Source: Tubulanus polymorphus
Taxonomy: Eukaryota; Nemertea; Palaeonemertea; Tubulaniformes; Tubulanidae
Length of the DNA stretch: 64,000 nucleotides
Reading direction: 5' to 3'
Assembly: GCF_964204645.1 (NCBI RefSeq)
Contig: NC_134025.1
Location: forward strand, 10,421,001-10,485,000
A program made the position numbers and the translations under genes. This document shows, one piece after another, positions 38,031 to 51,600 of the stretch. Position 1 is the stretch's first letter. Every line of letters begins with the position of its first letter. The notes under the pieces were generated by a model that saw only the letters and a list, made by a program, of their open reading frames with translations, made no database searches and was not told the DNA's origin.

Positions 38031-38192
38031 TGGAAATCAGAGTGTCGTCGTTATAAAAGTGAATCGAATTTACCTATAGAGATGATGCATGGGCGTCACA
38101 CGTATTGGACGTCACCGCGTCATATTGGACGTGCCAAGTAGCAGTGAACTGTGACCTTTTACTTCGGTCAACTACCAGCGTTTGACATCCAA

Positions 38193-38432
38193 GGCGAACT
38201 TCGGTTATCAGAGTTAGTCGACTATGGCCGAACTAAGTGAAACCATGGATAGTCCATGGTGAAACCGAATGTCAGTTAGTCGGACTATAGTCCGAAAAAT
38301 GTCGATCACGGGATTGAGGACGGTTGCTGTATAGTTCGGACCAGTTTCGAGATGACCGACATAGTGAAATGCGTTACGTCGGTTATTAGTTCCGGCCACT
38401 AGTCGACTAGCTACGAAAACCGGAGTTCGTCC
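38193..38432 (+). repeat. Repeat family 4, copy 2
   Basis: Begins GGCGAACTTCGGTTATCAGA and ends CGAAAACCGGAGTTCGTCC, which is partly the inverse of its start. Internal blocks (AGTTCGGACCAGTTTC, CGGTTATTAGTTCCGGCCAC, CTAGCTACGAAAACC) match the copy at 27962-28170 in opposite orientation. There is no coding potential. Confidence 0.65.
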
Positions 38433-40766
38433 AATATGACGCGCTGGGATTTCAGACGCATTACCTCCGTACCCGGACTCTTTGTAAGGAGCAGCTTTGA
38501 AAACTCATTTCGTTAGACTTTTATGTATGGATGAAATCTATCTCAGAATGTTCAGATCTCAAGGATAGAGCTGGGTTCACACCGTGTAACCTATGAAGAA
38601 AACTCACGAACGAGTGAGAGTTGAACGATGTAAATGAGAAAAAATTGTCCGCGTTTCGGATTAATCAGAGGAAGTCCCCAACAAAAGTGACCTTGACCTT
38701 TTCACTAAAATAGTTATTGCAATAACCAATTGCTTATAACCAATATATACTTATTCGAAGTTTTGTACTAAATATTGTAAGTTGGCCAAGTGCATATTTT
38801 TCTAGTTACGTACTTCAAAGTGTAGTTTTCTTCGGAGTTCCGACTGTGGACCCAGTTTCAGATTCGAAGGCACGGCCAACCAACATTCGGGAAACCCATA
38901 GCGATTCGAACATACGTATACGTGAATTTCATGTGTGTGGGGCAATTATTAGGCTCTTAATGTTTCATAGAGCACGTTTACTTCGCAGCGAGCACTTCTG
39001 TATTCTATCGACTCGCTCGCAGCACGAGCTCCGTCCGGGAATATATCCTCGCGGATCAAATCTAAGTAAATAAGAAATGGTAACCATATTGTATCCAGTA
39101 CAATCGATTCGATTTCCTTCGCGTTTTATCGACAAGCGCAAAAATCCCAACGCGAGGTATTATTACTATCGCGAAGCCTCTCGCTACCCGGCGTTCCTTG
39201 AGTAAATAAACTTGAATCCTTGCTGTTTTATCCATTCGTTAGAATCAGTTGAATTTTCTGATAGTTCTGCGATGAATTCCTGTTTCTGGACCTAGTTCAA
39301 AAGTAATGAGATAAATATGACTTGATCGATAGTATATTAATGATATCAAGTAATCGTCTCTAAAATGTACGTTCATGCCACAAATGGGAGAAATATCCTG
39401 GATAAATCAAATTCAGAAAACCCGCACATATCACAGGAATTATTGAAAAAAATCGGGAATCTAAGATGAAATACACAAAAATAAAGTATCACAACTACAC
39501 GAACGCCATTTGATATCGCCATAGAAATCTATTGGAATTATGGATAAATGATATTTCATCTATGGTGAAATACAATGAAATACATTCGTAACAATTGACT
39601 GAAATTCGCAATGCGACACGAATTTTGAAAGCATCGTGAAGCTACATGACCTCTGCAAGAAATAATGCATATTACAGCTCTGCGTGAGATATCACCATTA
39701 GAATCGGCCAAAGTTCATAGGATCTGAACATCTTAAGCTTGTTATGTAGCTTGATATGAACGCAAGGTCGACGAACTGTCGTACGAAGCTTCCAATTAGC
39801 AGCCACTAATAAGCCAGGTGAGTAAATTAGGATGAGAAAATCGAAAGGCTAATAAGCTATACATAATAATGTCCGGCTGTATTGATTATAGATACCTCTT
39901 TCTCGACTTTCGCCACGTTGTGTGTATAGGCTCTTGTTTCGTCCTAGTACCAGTTTAGAAAACAGTTATACCACCAAAACAATTATACCACCATTTCAAA
40001 TTCTTCGCAAGGTTCCAAGGATGTGAATTTCGAAGCTGGTGCCGTTAATGTACCAGGAAGAAGGAATTACAGATCGGGTAATATGATTAATTATTTTAAG
40101 CGTTGTACGCTTTCCCCCCGGTGGGGATTCGGCTGCACGTCAATACAGCCAAATTAATCAAGAGATCTGAAAAATTACCAAAGATGCGTGGCCGCCGACC
40201 AATCTGTACAAGCAAATTAGTGATCCGCAAACATCACCGCGTGAGGCAGATTTCAGCACTCTTTTGACAATATGATACAAATAAGCTATTTTATTGGGGC
40301 TGACAAGTTTCCTGCTATTAAATCAATTAGGTATTAAGCGTTCTGTGTTCTTCCGATCAGACGATATTAAACTTCAACATGATTGGCGCTAGCGGCGGTC
40401 TCGGGTAGCGAGAAACGCGCGATCGGGTGCATGTGGCCGTCGCCTACAGGGATTCGGCTGATGACAACGTCACGCACACACACAGAGAATCAGCAATAAT
40501 GTGGTGAATGGTTAAACGGCGGATTTAATTTGTTAATTTGTCGACGAACGACTGCGAAACACTAAGTAACAATTCGGTAAATTATTCATCTAGGGAAATC
40601 TGATGAACAAATTGCAATCATTTAATTAACCCCGGTGTTTTTAGCTTTTCACCAAATATGATTTGTCCAGAATTTAAATACCTTTTATTTAAACAACATA
40701 GACAAGGTTAATGTATTGCATTGCACGACTTCATGCGAAAATTATTTCATCGAATTATGCCGGCAG

Positions 40767-40805
40767 TCTGAATACCAGACGATGTGCAACGGCTAAATAC
40801 TAGAC
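40767..40805. repeat. Short palindromic repeat, copy 1
   Basis: TCTGAATACCAGACGATGTG followed by CAACGGCTAAATACTAGACT. The two halves are imperfect inverse copies. A fuller copy is at 56993-57054. Confidence 0.5.
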
Positions 40806-43648
40806 TCTATGCTATAGGAACTTGACTGTGTGAATGCAGAACTTAACAGACTATTTTTCCAACAACAATTCCCGATGAAACATTTCACATCGCGAATATA
40901 GGCTATACGTATATACATAATACGACGAAGCCCCCCGTCGAGTGTCTATCACAAAAATTGAAACACAATGGCAGACGTGTTTTGTCATCCGTCTGCATGA
41001 ACGGTACAAGAGAAATAGATCAACATTTGGTCAGAGGGCGATCAACCACCAGACGACGCACAAGAAACTGGTTAGCTGCACGTGTCGGTTCGGAGGGTAT
41101 CGATAACATGCGTCCACAGTCGGTGTTAGACATATAATATTATTGTGCGCGTTTTCCCATGATAAATCATCATCTCATTCGATTAGATGAACGGGAAAGA
41201 AGTGATTTTCTTAAATTCAATTTGTTCAAGAATATCGAATTACAAGTGTATAATTATCGGGACGGTTTTCGTCTGATTAATGCGTCACCCGTCCGTCACC
41301 ATCGCATCCTCGTTACAATCCCAAAGCCGGTCCATTCAAGTCTGCTGCAAAATTTAATTAGAAGGCTAATCGTTTCCGTATATTCGCCGTACTGGTTTTT
41401 ATTGGATATGCCTTATGAAATACCGCTTATTGTTGTTATGATTTATGTGCCTAAGTTTATTAGCCATTTGAAAGTTAAAATGCAGCTGGAACAATGGGAT
41501 GCCATGATAATAGGTAATTTTGTCCGCGTTCGTAGGATTATGAATGCTTAACTGCGGTTGATGAAATTAGTTTTTTTTGTGGATGAAAGATGAATTGTAT
41601 ACTATGCGTTAGAAAGATTCTTCGGTATGAGGCAGGCCTTATATCTACAATGACAACAAACCATCGTCATCCTTTCTAGTAGGCCTAAATGATACAGAAA
41701 TTTAAAGCTAGAGACATTTTTTCTTTCAGATGGCAATGCATGAATACCAAAACCGTTCACGCTATGCCGGGTACGCACCAACGTAAAAAATTTTGAGTTC
41801 TGACCAGTACAGCTGGTATGCCAGTACACCCGAACCGAATATTGAAAGGAATCCCCACTGTGTTTGGTACCTTTACTCTAGACAAAAAAGTCCAGAGAAT
41901 CCCCTATTTCATCATCAATCAGTCTCTCAGGACCGACGAATTCCATACGTATAACCGTAATTTGTTACATATTCTATTCGTAGAAGAACTATGGGAACAT
42001 TTATGGGGGACCTCTTTTCTATGCTAGGTACTATTTTTGGGGTCCTCTATCCTACGCATCTTGAAACTACAACCTAATAGTGGTCTGATGCCATACGCTT
42101 GCTGAATTATGACCGCACCAGGTCTGAGGTGACGCCTCGGTGACAATCTAAGATCGTGAACATATAGACTTGGCTAATCTAGTCTATACGTCCATGCTAA
42201 TGGCCAAACATATTATCTAAATCCAAACATCTTGTAGTTATTTCCGTACTCGTCTCCAGCCACGACTGTCACTACTTGAGCAAATTATCAATTGTTTGTC
42301 GGAAGGCGCTACTGTATATCGCGTTACTTTTCATCAACACTTTCGGGGCATCTATCCAATTTGAGGTAAAAGCCGTCCGTCGCTGCGACGCTGGCGTCGC
42401 CGCGTAATCTAGATTGGTCAATTACGGGGCTTCAGCCAATTCGCTTATCATCTACAAATTTACTGAAGCCCCTCGACAAAATAGTCAATTATAGTGCGGT
42501 GTTTTCATTTCGTAATGATATAGCGTCGCTTTCGGTTTTGATAGAACGCGTCTAACGACTAGGCAATACAAAGGCCGCGTGTTAAACACTGCGAGATGCC
42601 CATTGTTAAACCCATGATTAAAAATTACGAAGAAACATCGTACAAAATACGAACACCAAATCTCCTGGTTGTTTGTGCTTTAGTTCCAGTCCGCCAGAGA
42701 CTAGAAGAACGGATAACAGAATCATTAGCGATAAAAGTGGGTTTTTTATTAATAGTAAACTTTTTCATCCGCTTATGAGTTGAAAAGTTAGCATACCGGT
42801 ATTATGTAAAAAGTATTGTGGAAAAAATGATTTTTGATTGATGGCAAGGCGGGTTTCTTCATTTATAGAGTCCTTTGTTATTTTCGTCCCATGGATTTGG
42901 TCTATACGGTTTTCTCGCCAATTCGATACAATCGGTCCTACACAGTAATATAGGGATTTGATATAGATAACACGTTCAGCTCTTTCAAGCGTGATCCTTG
43001 AAATGTCGACGCCGGATTCGCGCTTTCTTGCTAAATTTTGTCATTATATTCTGCAACGTATCTCAGAAACTGTGCACGGTATACTATTATGCCAACTGAA
43101 ATTCTAACATAGCCGAAATCCCCGACGCGAATCTTAGACGCGATCTGGGGTTTTGACGCCGTTGTGTGTTTCTTGGACACGGGGGTAGGGGAAAGATAAT
43201 CGACGTATGAAAACATCGCAAACAGATAGTATCTCATGCATTATGGATGAAATTTTCCACCGCCGCGCCTCATGTCGAGTCTCGTTTAGATTAACTAGAA
43301 TTAGGTCCCCGCAGAGTATCGGGGCCTCGGTGGCATGTGGAAGGAGAATTATACCCTCGTCTATAGAAACCTAGTGTACAGCTATAACTGCAAATTCGGC
43401 CTGACGCATGAAAGTTGATTTCATTCAGAAAATATTCCGGCAAGATTCAAGGAAGTTATTGATTGCTACCGTCGCGAATTCTCCACTTGTAACTGACGAG
43501 ATGATGAAGATTAAAAGAAAAATATAGCTGCAAAGCAACGATGACGGGTTTTCTGCATTAGAGTTGTTCCATACACGTCCTCTTCGTAGTAAATCATTTT
43601 CTTCGTTTCTTCGTTTTATTTGTGGCGCTACAAGATTAGCATTAGCTA

Positions 43649-43720
43649 GACCCGCTGGCTGAGTGGCAAGAGTCTTTAGGCTGACACACGAGAGATATTG
43701 CGATTTCGAGTTTACCGAAG
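43649..43720 (+). repeat. tRNA-like (Leu/Ser-type) sequence, possible SINE head
   Basis: A good RNA polymerase III A-box TGGCTGAGTGG (43656-43666) is followed about 35 bases later by a B-box-like GATTTCGAGTTT (43702-43713). The start resembles class II tRNAs (GACCCGCTGGCTGAGTGG). I cannot pair a proper acceptor stem or identify an anticodon, so a SINE head or tRNA pseudogene fits better than a working tRNA. Confidence 0.35.
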
Positions 43721-44821
43721 ATTAAAAAGTAGTCGACCGATCTATCTAAGTGTCTATCTAGTCAAGGGGTAAAAAAAACGTAACTGCGACTATACGATTC
43801 TATACCTTACGGTAAGAGCTAGGAGCAATGGCAACATTTCATAAGCTGGGTACCTTGGACTTAGAGCCACACGGCGCGTCGTAGAAAGGGCACATCATTG
43901 ACTTAACTTCAAGATGTAAAGAATAATTTCCGTGCTAGCAGACGAAATATTTTTTACATATTTCTTTTTCGTTGTCAAAAATCACTCGTGTCAGATTAAG
44001 ACCCGGTGGTCAAGCCGAGTGTGCGTGACTCCTCGGAAAAAAGAGCTTCATTTGCATCGCGTTTTTGCTAAATATAGGAATATACTTACTCGTACAATCA
44101 AGAGGGTGGTTCATTGTTCATGCAAGGCCTTTGTGTGCGGTGCTTGCTAATCTTAGAAATCTCGGATTGAATATGACCTGTAACGCTGCAAATATGGCTA
44201 ATACCGGCGTCAACTGTACACATCGTTAGCCATAAGTAGCAGCAGCATTAAAGAGGGTCACGTCTTCCGTCAGTTGCGATAGACCGTCATGACGCCGTAG
44301 ATACCAATGACTAAACGCCCTAACTAGCTTCGTTAGTGCGTCGACGAGCTCACGTCTTCAAAAATGTCAATTTTGTTCTAAGCAAATTAGCCTTCGCTGA
44401 GCACCTTTGTATCACGCGGCGGGAGCTGACGTATCACCGTTACTGCATTCGAATTCAATAGATATATGAAGAATATACGAATTTAGAAAGAGGAACACAA
44501 CATGTGTCCGTATCATCAACGAATTTAAAAAATGAATAGACGTGGAATGCGGTAACGTCGTCTGAATGTAAAACTTGTAATTTTCACAAATTTTAACAGG
44601 CCCGTATGGGGTTCGGGGATTCCAATAACCCCACCCCCTCCCCGTTCATTGACGAAGTTCCGCCCGATGCCGGCTTTAAGTAATTTTGAGCATCGATTTC
44701 AAAAGATTCACTAATTGGTAAGATTTTTTCGTTTTCGTTCAAAACAAATTGTCGGAAAAAGAAACAAATTTTTCACCAAATATGCTAGAGGTTGCGAAAA
44801 TCTTCTGTGCGAGTACTCCTA

Positions 44822-45006
44822 GGGGCGGGCGCAGGAAAACCCTGCTAGCCTAACCGTGGTTATTGGCTTATCCGTGGTTACGCTAACCAGATAAGAGGCC
44901 GTACTAAGACAGTGGGTAGTTAACAGCGTTTTCCTGCGTCCATTCATGCCTAACCACAGTGTACTAACCACGGTTAGCACTAACAGGGTTTTCCTGCACC
45001 CGCCCC
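44822..45006. mobile_element. MITE with about 25-bp terminal inverted repeats
   Basis: The left end GGGGCGGGCGCAGGAAAACC is mirrored by GGTTTTCCTGCACCCGCCCC at the right end, one mismatch in 20. The interior repeats CCGTGGTTA/TAACCACGG motifs. Total length is 185 bases with no ORF. It lies about 600 bases beyond the Vsx-C 3' end. Confidence 0.75.
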
Positions 45007-45580
45007 AGGACTCGGCCGTTGGGTACCTTACACAAATTTTCACTTTCGAGAATTTAGTTCCACTTCCATAAAAAAGACCCAATTTCTCCGGAAAATCATA
45101 TCTTCTGACGATTTCGTAATTAACAGCTACGTTACCTGTTACATTGTATCAATGAAGTCTTTTCAAGTGTTGTTGGGAAGTAACTTTTTTTTCTTAAACC
45201 GACGCGTGAGATATCGACGATTATGAAAATCAATCAGAAAAAAGAAAGCGAATACTTCATTGGCAGTAAACATTAAATTATATTCTTTATTTACATTTAA
45301 TCCATTAGAATATCTAATAATCATTTGCTTTACACGTATATTCACAGAAATCTGAATAGAGCGTTGAAAATAAAATCACAAATACGTTATTTAGCTTCTA
45401 ACCAATAAATAATACAATGACGCCCATTCACTCGATTCAAAATCGACAAAATACTACGAATTTTCATATACAGGACTATCGACGGATAAAATGATCCTTA
45501 TCCAACGATTATTTTAAACGAAAACAATGACTTGGATACTAGTATACATAACGTGTGCACATTTAGATAATCGAAAATTG

Positions 45581-45586
45581 TTTATT
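45581..45586 (-). terminator. Candidate poly(A) signal of Vsx-C
   Basis: AATAAA on the minus strand 33 bases after the Vsx-C stop, implying an unusually short 3' UTR if used. A second one is at 45287-45292. Confidence 0.35.
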
Positions 45587-45618
45587 AAGATTGAGATATT
45601 AACAAACTCCACTATTCA

Positions 45619-48600
45619 TCAGCTATCCATATCCACTATTTCATCTTCATCGCCATCGTTGTCGCCCTTATCTTCATCGCTATCGGAAATGCCTGTTTTA
45701 TTCGGAACGTAATTCGGCCGTGTCGAGTCCGGGGATAAATCGTTAGCAGAGTTCGTTACGTTTATTATTTCGTCCGTGTCGGATTCCGCATCCGCATCGG
45801 CGCCTGCGTGCGACGCCGATTTCATCGCTTCGAGAACTTTCGCGCTGTATTCTTGCGCTTTAGCGCGCAACGCGGCGATGCTTTCCGATTTCAGTTCGTT
45901 TTTGTCCCTTTCGTTTTTGTCGGCGGTCAAACTTTCGTCGGATACCGATAAATCATGGGCGTTCATTTTTTCGGCTGCTTCTTGGGATTTTTTGTGCATG
46001 CCTAAAAAATAAATAATATAACAGGTTCTTAATGTCCGAGTCCAGCTGTCGACATATATATTCCCTTTATCTTTAGGATTAACCATTAAACGGTCTGGTT
46101 TGTCAACGGTCATTTTGATTTTCAGCGGCTTTATCCAAAATTTGATTCATCGCCTTTTTATACCATGACCGTGGCAGCTATTAATAAACCATGGTGGTTT
46201 GAGAAAAGACATAAAATAGCGCTAAAGAAATGATATGAAAATATCCCCATTTTGTCAAAATGGTGATGGTGAAAATATGACCGAAGTAGGTATCTAAACA
46301 GGTGCTGCCTTTTCTCGTCAAGAAAAAGCGGAAAGATTATCGCCTTGAATGTACAATGTGTAAGGTTATCGCTTTCGATAAGTGAAATAGATGGAAAAAT
46401 TTCGACTAATTGAACTGCTATTGAAGAGGGGCTGTAAGAAGGTTGATTCATTTAAAAAAAGGAAAGGAACGAAAAGGTAATGCGGGCTGTCTTAGGTTTT
46501 GAGTACGGACAGGTGTGCTAAGCACCCGAGGGTTAGGACACATCTTGTAATGCGTATGAAATTGACGAACTATTTTCGTATTATGCTCGTAAATAGCAGA
46601 TTAAATGCTTCACACAGATTTTAATGGTGTATCAAATCATCTACAACAGAACATCCAATAAACCGAATAGAAATCCGTGTTGCTTCATTAAGTGGCTGAT
46701 TTAATCATGTCTTTATGCGACTATAAATAATTTCGTATTCTATGTTATTCTAACAGCATATGTTCACTCCAAAACTTAGCTCCCGAAGCAAAATGCAATT
46801 CGCATGGTTTTGAATGCGCAGCGACAATAGATCGTCATCGCCGAGCGCCTTGGGCCATCTTTCAAATATAGGATCCGTAGTCTAATGAAGGGGTTTTAGT
46901 GTTTATTCTTCACGGGTTATAAGGGAGAATTCACGCGCACATAAGAGGACTGGACTTTTCTAAGCAGCCTGACTTCATGGAGCCAAAACATTTCTCAAGT
47001 GTTTCGGACCAGCCCATTTTCGGAGATCGTGAGACGCGGCGTTCCGCGCGAGAAAGCGCCGTGAATTGAAGTTGTCTTCGAGCCATTAAGAAAAAAAATC
47101 ACCGTAAAGAATGTCGAACAAGAAATGGTAGCCAATGGTTGCCGCTTCATTTCCGACAAACATAATTCTATTGAATAAAACGTGTACGAGATATTAAGTG
47201 CGACGTTGACATTTTTAAGCGAATTTGGTTGCTTCGTAACAAAGGTGTTGGCTGGACGTTGATGGTTGGGAACCGTTGGTGTAATAGCAAGAAAGGTTGA
47301 AATGAACTACGTTACTTACTCAGTAACCACGGAGCGGGTTCCTCTTCTTCGTCTTTGCTTTTAAGTATCGTTTCCGGAAGCGGCAGGGAATGTCTGACCA
47401 TGGCGCCGTACAGGCCGTACTCGGCCATGATGCTACTTTTGCCCCATTTCTTTTCGGTTTTTCGCCACTTCGCTCGGCGATTCTGGAACCACACCTGTAA
47501 CGACATACCCGTCGGAAACATAAGCTACCTGAATATCGAACGAGATGAAAGAACACTGGCGTCGAAGTTCAAACGAACGCGAAAAACAAAGTCGACATTG
47601 TCTACAAAACGCAAGTCAATTATTGCATTAGTTACAGATCGCATTTGATCCGAACTTTTTGTATATACTGGCGATCGATATCCACGATTCTTTTTTTTTG
47701 TCGTAGCGAATAATGGTTTTATCTCGAATTTAAGTAAGCTATTGATATATTAGTGCGCGAGTGAAGAGACCATTCTTCTAACTTCGTAGTTTTCAAGTAC
47801 GAGTATAATAGGAAGTTCCGGTGACTGGTGAATGTGTAACACGAGGGCGTCAAATTTGTCGGAACGACGTACAAACGATGCTAAGATCGGAAATCGTCAC
47901 GAAGAGCTCGGCGCTTGTCCGGAAATCTTTAGAATATCGACGCTCAATGGAAATTGCCAATTACCAGGTAGAATATACGGGCGTAATATCCTAATTATCG
48001 GGGTATCGAGGGTTTGGACGGGATCGATCGTCCGCCACGTTTTTCGCCAAGTCGACATTGTTTTAATTACCTCGCGAACGAGTAGAAAAGCACGACCGTA
48101 CAAAAGGCAATTATATTTGAGGCGTTGTGTCACAAGCAACCGGCATTGACTTGGACGACTGGGGGTAAGATTGAATTGGTCACGCCCGACACTGAAGTCA
48201 ATGAACTATAAGCTACTTCTGATACATCTCAAGTACCTGATACAGGCTTTCGTTCGTCAAAGTTGATGGCACTTATTAGCGAAGATTTTCTAATGCCCTC
48301 GATTTGTCAAGTGGTATACATCGCCTTGTAAGTAATTATCATCGTTTTCAAGATGTTTCTTCTGCTTTCGTTACAATACCACACCGCACACTCTGATAAT
48401 CGAAGTTACGCAAGTTCTTATACAACGAAATTCGTTGTTTCGTGAATTCTTGTCCTATACACAACAGATGTTACAAACTCTGAGAAAAACTAGCTGACAT
48501 ATTTCAAACTCACAACTCCGCCTGAACGAGTTTCTAATATATAAAATTTTGTCAAATACGTATAATGTCTAGCTATATTACGGATATGCGGCAACGCTAC

Positions 48601-51600
48601 CCGATTTACAAAATAGAGCAACCCATGTGAACATAAGTTGCGATGTGAAAATTCCTAATTAGACCGTTCAAAATGTGTCGTTTTCCCAAGAGCTTCAAAC
48701 ACGCAACAATGAACCGAGAAGCCCGACCCGAATTCGGAATCAAAGCCCGCATATTACAATCGAAATTGGCCACCTATAAAGGCACCGCATCAGAAATAAA
48801 TTGATCATCGTTAATTAAAATGTTCCAGTCAGTCAGCTTGGACGAAACCGCATCGTATACCCGATTGATCTCTCGGCGGGAGAGGATACCGGCATAAACT
48901 GTCTTTTTTATCGCGTTATCGACTGAACAACGGTCAATGCGCCGCCATCCTTTTGTTCCCGCTTCAGAAATCGAGTGATAAAGCGCAAAACCTGCAGCAT
49001 CAATTGCAGTTTTCATTTTCATTACTATCGCGTGCATATATGTAATTAGACATCATAAAATGTTATTGCACGCAAAAAAGATTAATTTCAGGGATAAGGT
49101 TAAGTGTCCGTATGCCATCATTAAATACTTATGAATCATTCTTTAGAAAATAACTCATTCGAACCTGAGAGTTCAGGTTCAATGATCCACTTCGGAAAAA
49201 CTGGATAGACTATTTGATAAGACTTCTTGTGTTTGGGTACTTCATCAAGAATTCCGGCCCAAAGAGTGCATCCTGGCATCGTCGCATCCACTATGATTAA
49301 TACTTATTCCTTCGCCATTTTAAATTTTATCAACTTGGAAGAATATTATCTGATGTATACGTTAATCATTTTCTATCTAGTTTGATGCCGATTTATTTAA
49401 TGACCTTTAATGACCAAGACAGGTTGTTACTGTTAAAATTCGCGAGATACGCGAACAGCGATCTGTTAATGCTCTTGAAATATATATTGGACTGATTTCC
49501 GCGGAAAGAATAGGAGAAAAATCGGATCCAGTTCTGTGTCAATTTTGACCCTAGAGTTAAAACATTGAAAATGAACTGATTTTAACTCTAACTCTAAATC
49601 ACAACTGTGGAGCCGGGCCCTGTAGTTTAAATTAAAGATTTATTTACCTGTATTCGGTCTTCTGGTAGATCGGTTTTAAGAGACAAAACCTCCCTCGCGT
49701 ACACGTCGGGATAATGCGCATCTCCAAATGCTTTTTCTAATTCTTCCAACTGGTAACTAGTGAATATCGTCCTGTGTGATACAGTAAAATAAGGAAAAAA
49801 CTGTTGAAATCGCAACGAAAGCCTATGTTTCAAAATTCCAGTGACATTGTTATCATCTGAAACGGACTTATTTGAACTCTAGGGCAATAATCGAATTTTC
49901 AATGAATAAAAAGATGCGCATATAATTAAGGAAAACTTTAAGAAATTGGCCTATTCTTTGGTAGGCGGTTTTTTTAACGACAGCCGCGACTGTGCTATAA
50001 ATGATAATGGATCCTTTATAACTTCCAGTCAACTTGGCGCATAAGTTTCAGTGCCTGGTTTTTCTGAATTTGACGCTTTACACCCACAAAATGTTCGAAT
50101 AATTAGGAAATAAGCGAGGAAATGGGAAAGAACGCGCGTTAGTCATGCTATCTGGCTGACCGGCAAATCAAACCGGGCCTCATTGTCTACAGCCGCTTTC
50201 CCGCGCTCTTAATCCGTTAAAAGGCGTCGTCAAGATTTCCATATTCCTTTCGGCGATTAATTATGAAAAACGGGCATGCCAGGGATGCCCCAGTTGGTGG
50301 TGGTGGTGCGAGCACAAGCGCTAATAGATTGCAAATAGGCGACGGTTTTTATATGAATCGAAATATTTTCATCAAGTCTAGCTCTCAGTACGATTTGCCC
50401 GGAGTGAAATCATGTTTCAACATCATGTACATATTAGAATTTAACCAGGCAGACATCTTTCAAATGCAGAAACCTGGAACCAGTTGCATAGTCATGGCTT
50501 AGGTTTAGACCATCCCAGACCATCGTAGTTCCATAACCAATCTAACAACAAGACCAGTCTTAAGACCACTTTTGAGTCATGACTGTGCAACATGGCCCTG
50601 ATCCAGTTGCCCCCCGCAGTTGTGAATTAGTTCATTTTCAATTAGTTAACTCCTAAATCAAATCTTAACGTAGAACTGTGCCCTGGAGGTTTGGGGATTA
50701 TTTTACTAAACAGTTTTCTTCAACTTGACAATCAATATCTTACCTGTGTCTTCGCTTCTTTTTCTTCTTTTTGTTCGAAAGACTTTGCTGTAGGTTTTTA
50801 ACTTCGTGACATTCCTCGAGCGTATCTGGAATGAAAAATGTATTTTTCATGACAATGCACGGACTTTCACTTCAGTTTTATAAAATGGTTGTTATACTTT
50901 GCACGGGTTGTTTGTACACGACCGAGTACTAAGACAACTACTCTTTTGAACGCTAATGTTGGTGAAAAATAAAGCTACAGCGTTTATTTTGTTATAGATC
51001 ACAGCAAAGCATAAGTAGTCAAATATTTACTAGACATGCATCTCGTTTTATAAACAGAACGGAGCAAGAGATCCCATCAGAAAAGATGACTGCAGGCCTC
51101 CGTTTGATAGGCATCACTGATATGACAGTGGAAATGATAAAAAACTTCAAGTTGAGTTAAGCGTCAGTGAATGAAATCAAGGCAATTTGATGATGGGATT
51201 TATGGTGTATGGAGACAGCTCGTCATAGCAAAAAGTATTCAACAAATCTTATTTCTTTTTAAGAAACAGTCGCCGTCTAAGTCTGTATACTGTCGATCTT
51301 AACAACGATATTTCATTATCCGATGCTTAATTAGTTAAATCATAGGCATCGCGTGTTACGGCGCTCAAATGCACGCCTCGTTGGTAAATGCTGCATTGGC
51401 GCTGTTCGAACGGCATTGTGTTTGATGTAGCTTGCGTGACCACTGCCGAATCGGCAGAAAAATCCGGACATATTAGTGCGATCCGTTAACGCCGAGAATC
51501 TTTGTTGTGCGTATTAGCAACTGCAACTAATGCAGAAAGCAACTTGATTAAATGGTAATAAGACGGGCGACGGAGCGGTAAAATTGGCCGAGATTTTTTA

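Larger units (their letters stand above)
37868..45618. other. Intergenic between convergent Vsx-B and Vsx-C
   Basis: 7.75 kb with no supported exon. It contains the two facing 3' UTRs, repeat family 4 copy 2 (38193-38432), a short palindromic repeat (40767-40805), a tRNA-like sequence (43649-43720) and a MITE (44822-45006). The longest open frame (41159-41551, plus, 130 codons) shows no motif or splice context. Confidence 0.55.

Noticed and set aside
41159-41551. 130-codon open frame with ATG between Vsx-B and Vsx-C
   Set aside because: No recognisable motif, no splice signals or transcript features around it, and an AT-rich composition in which such frames arise by chance. It cannot be excluded as a young gene.
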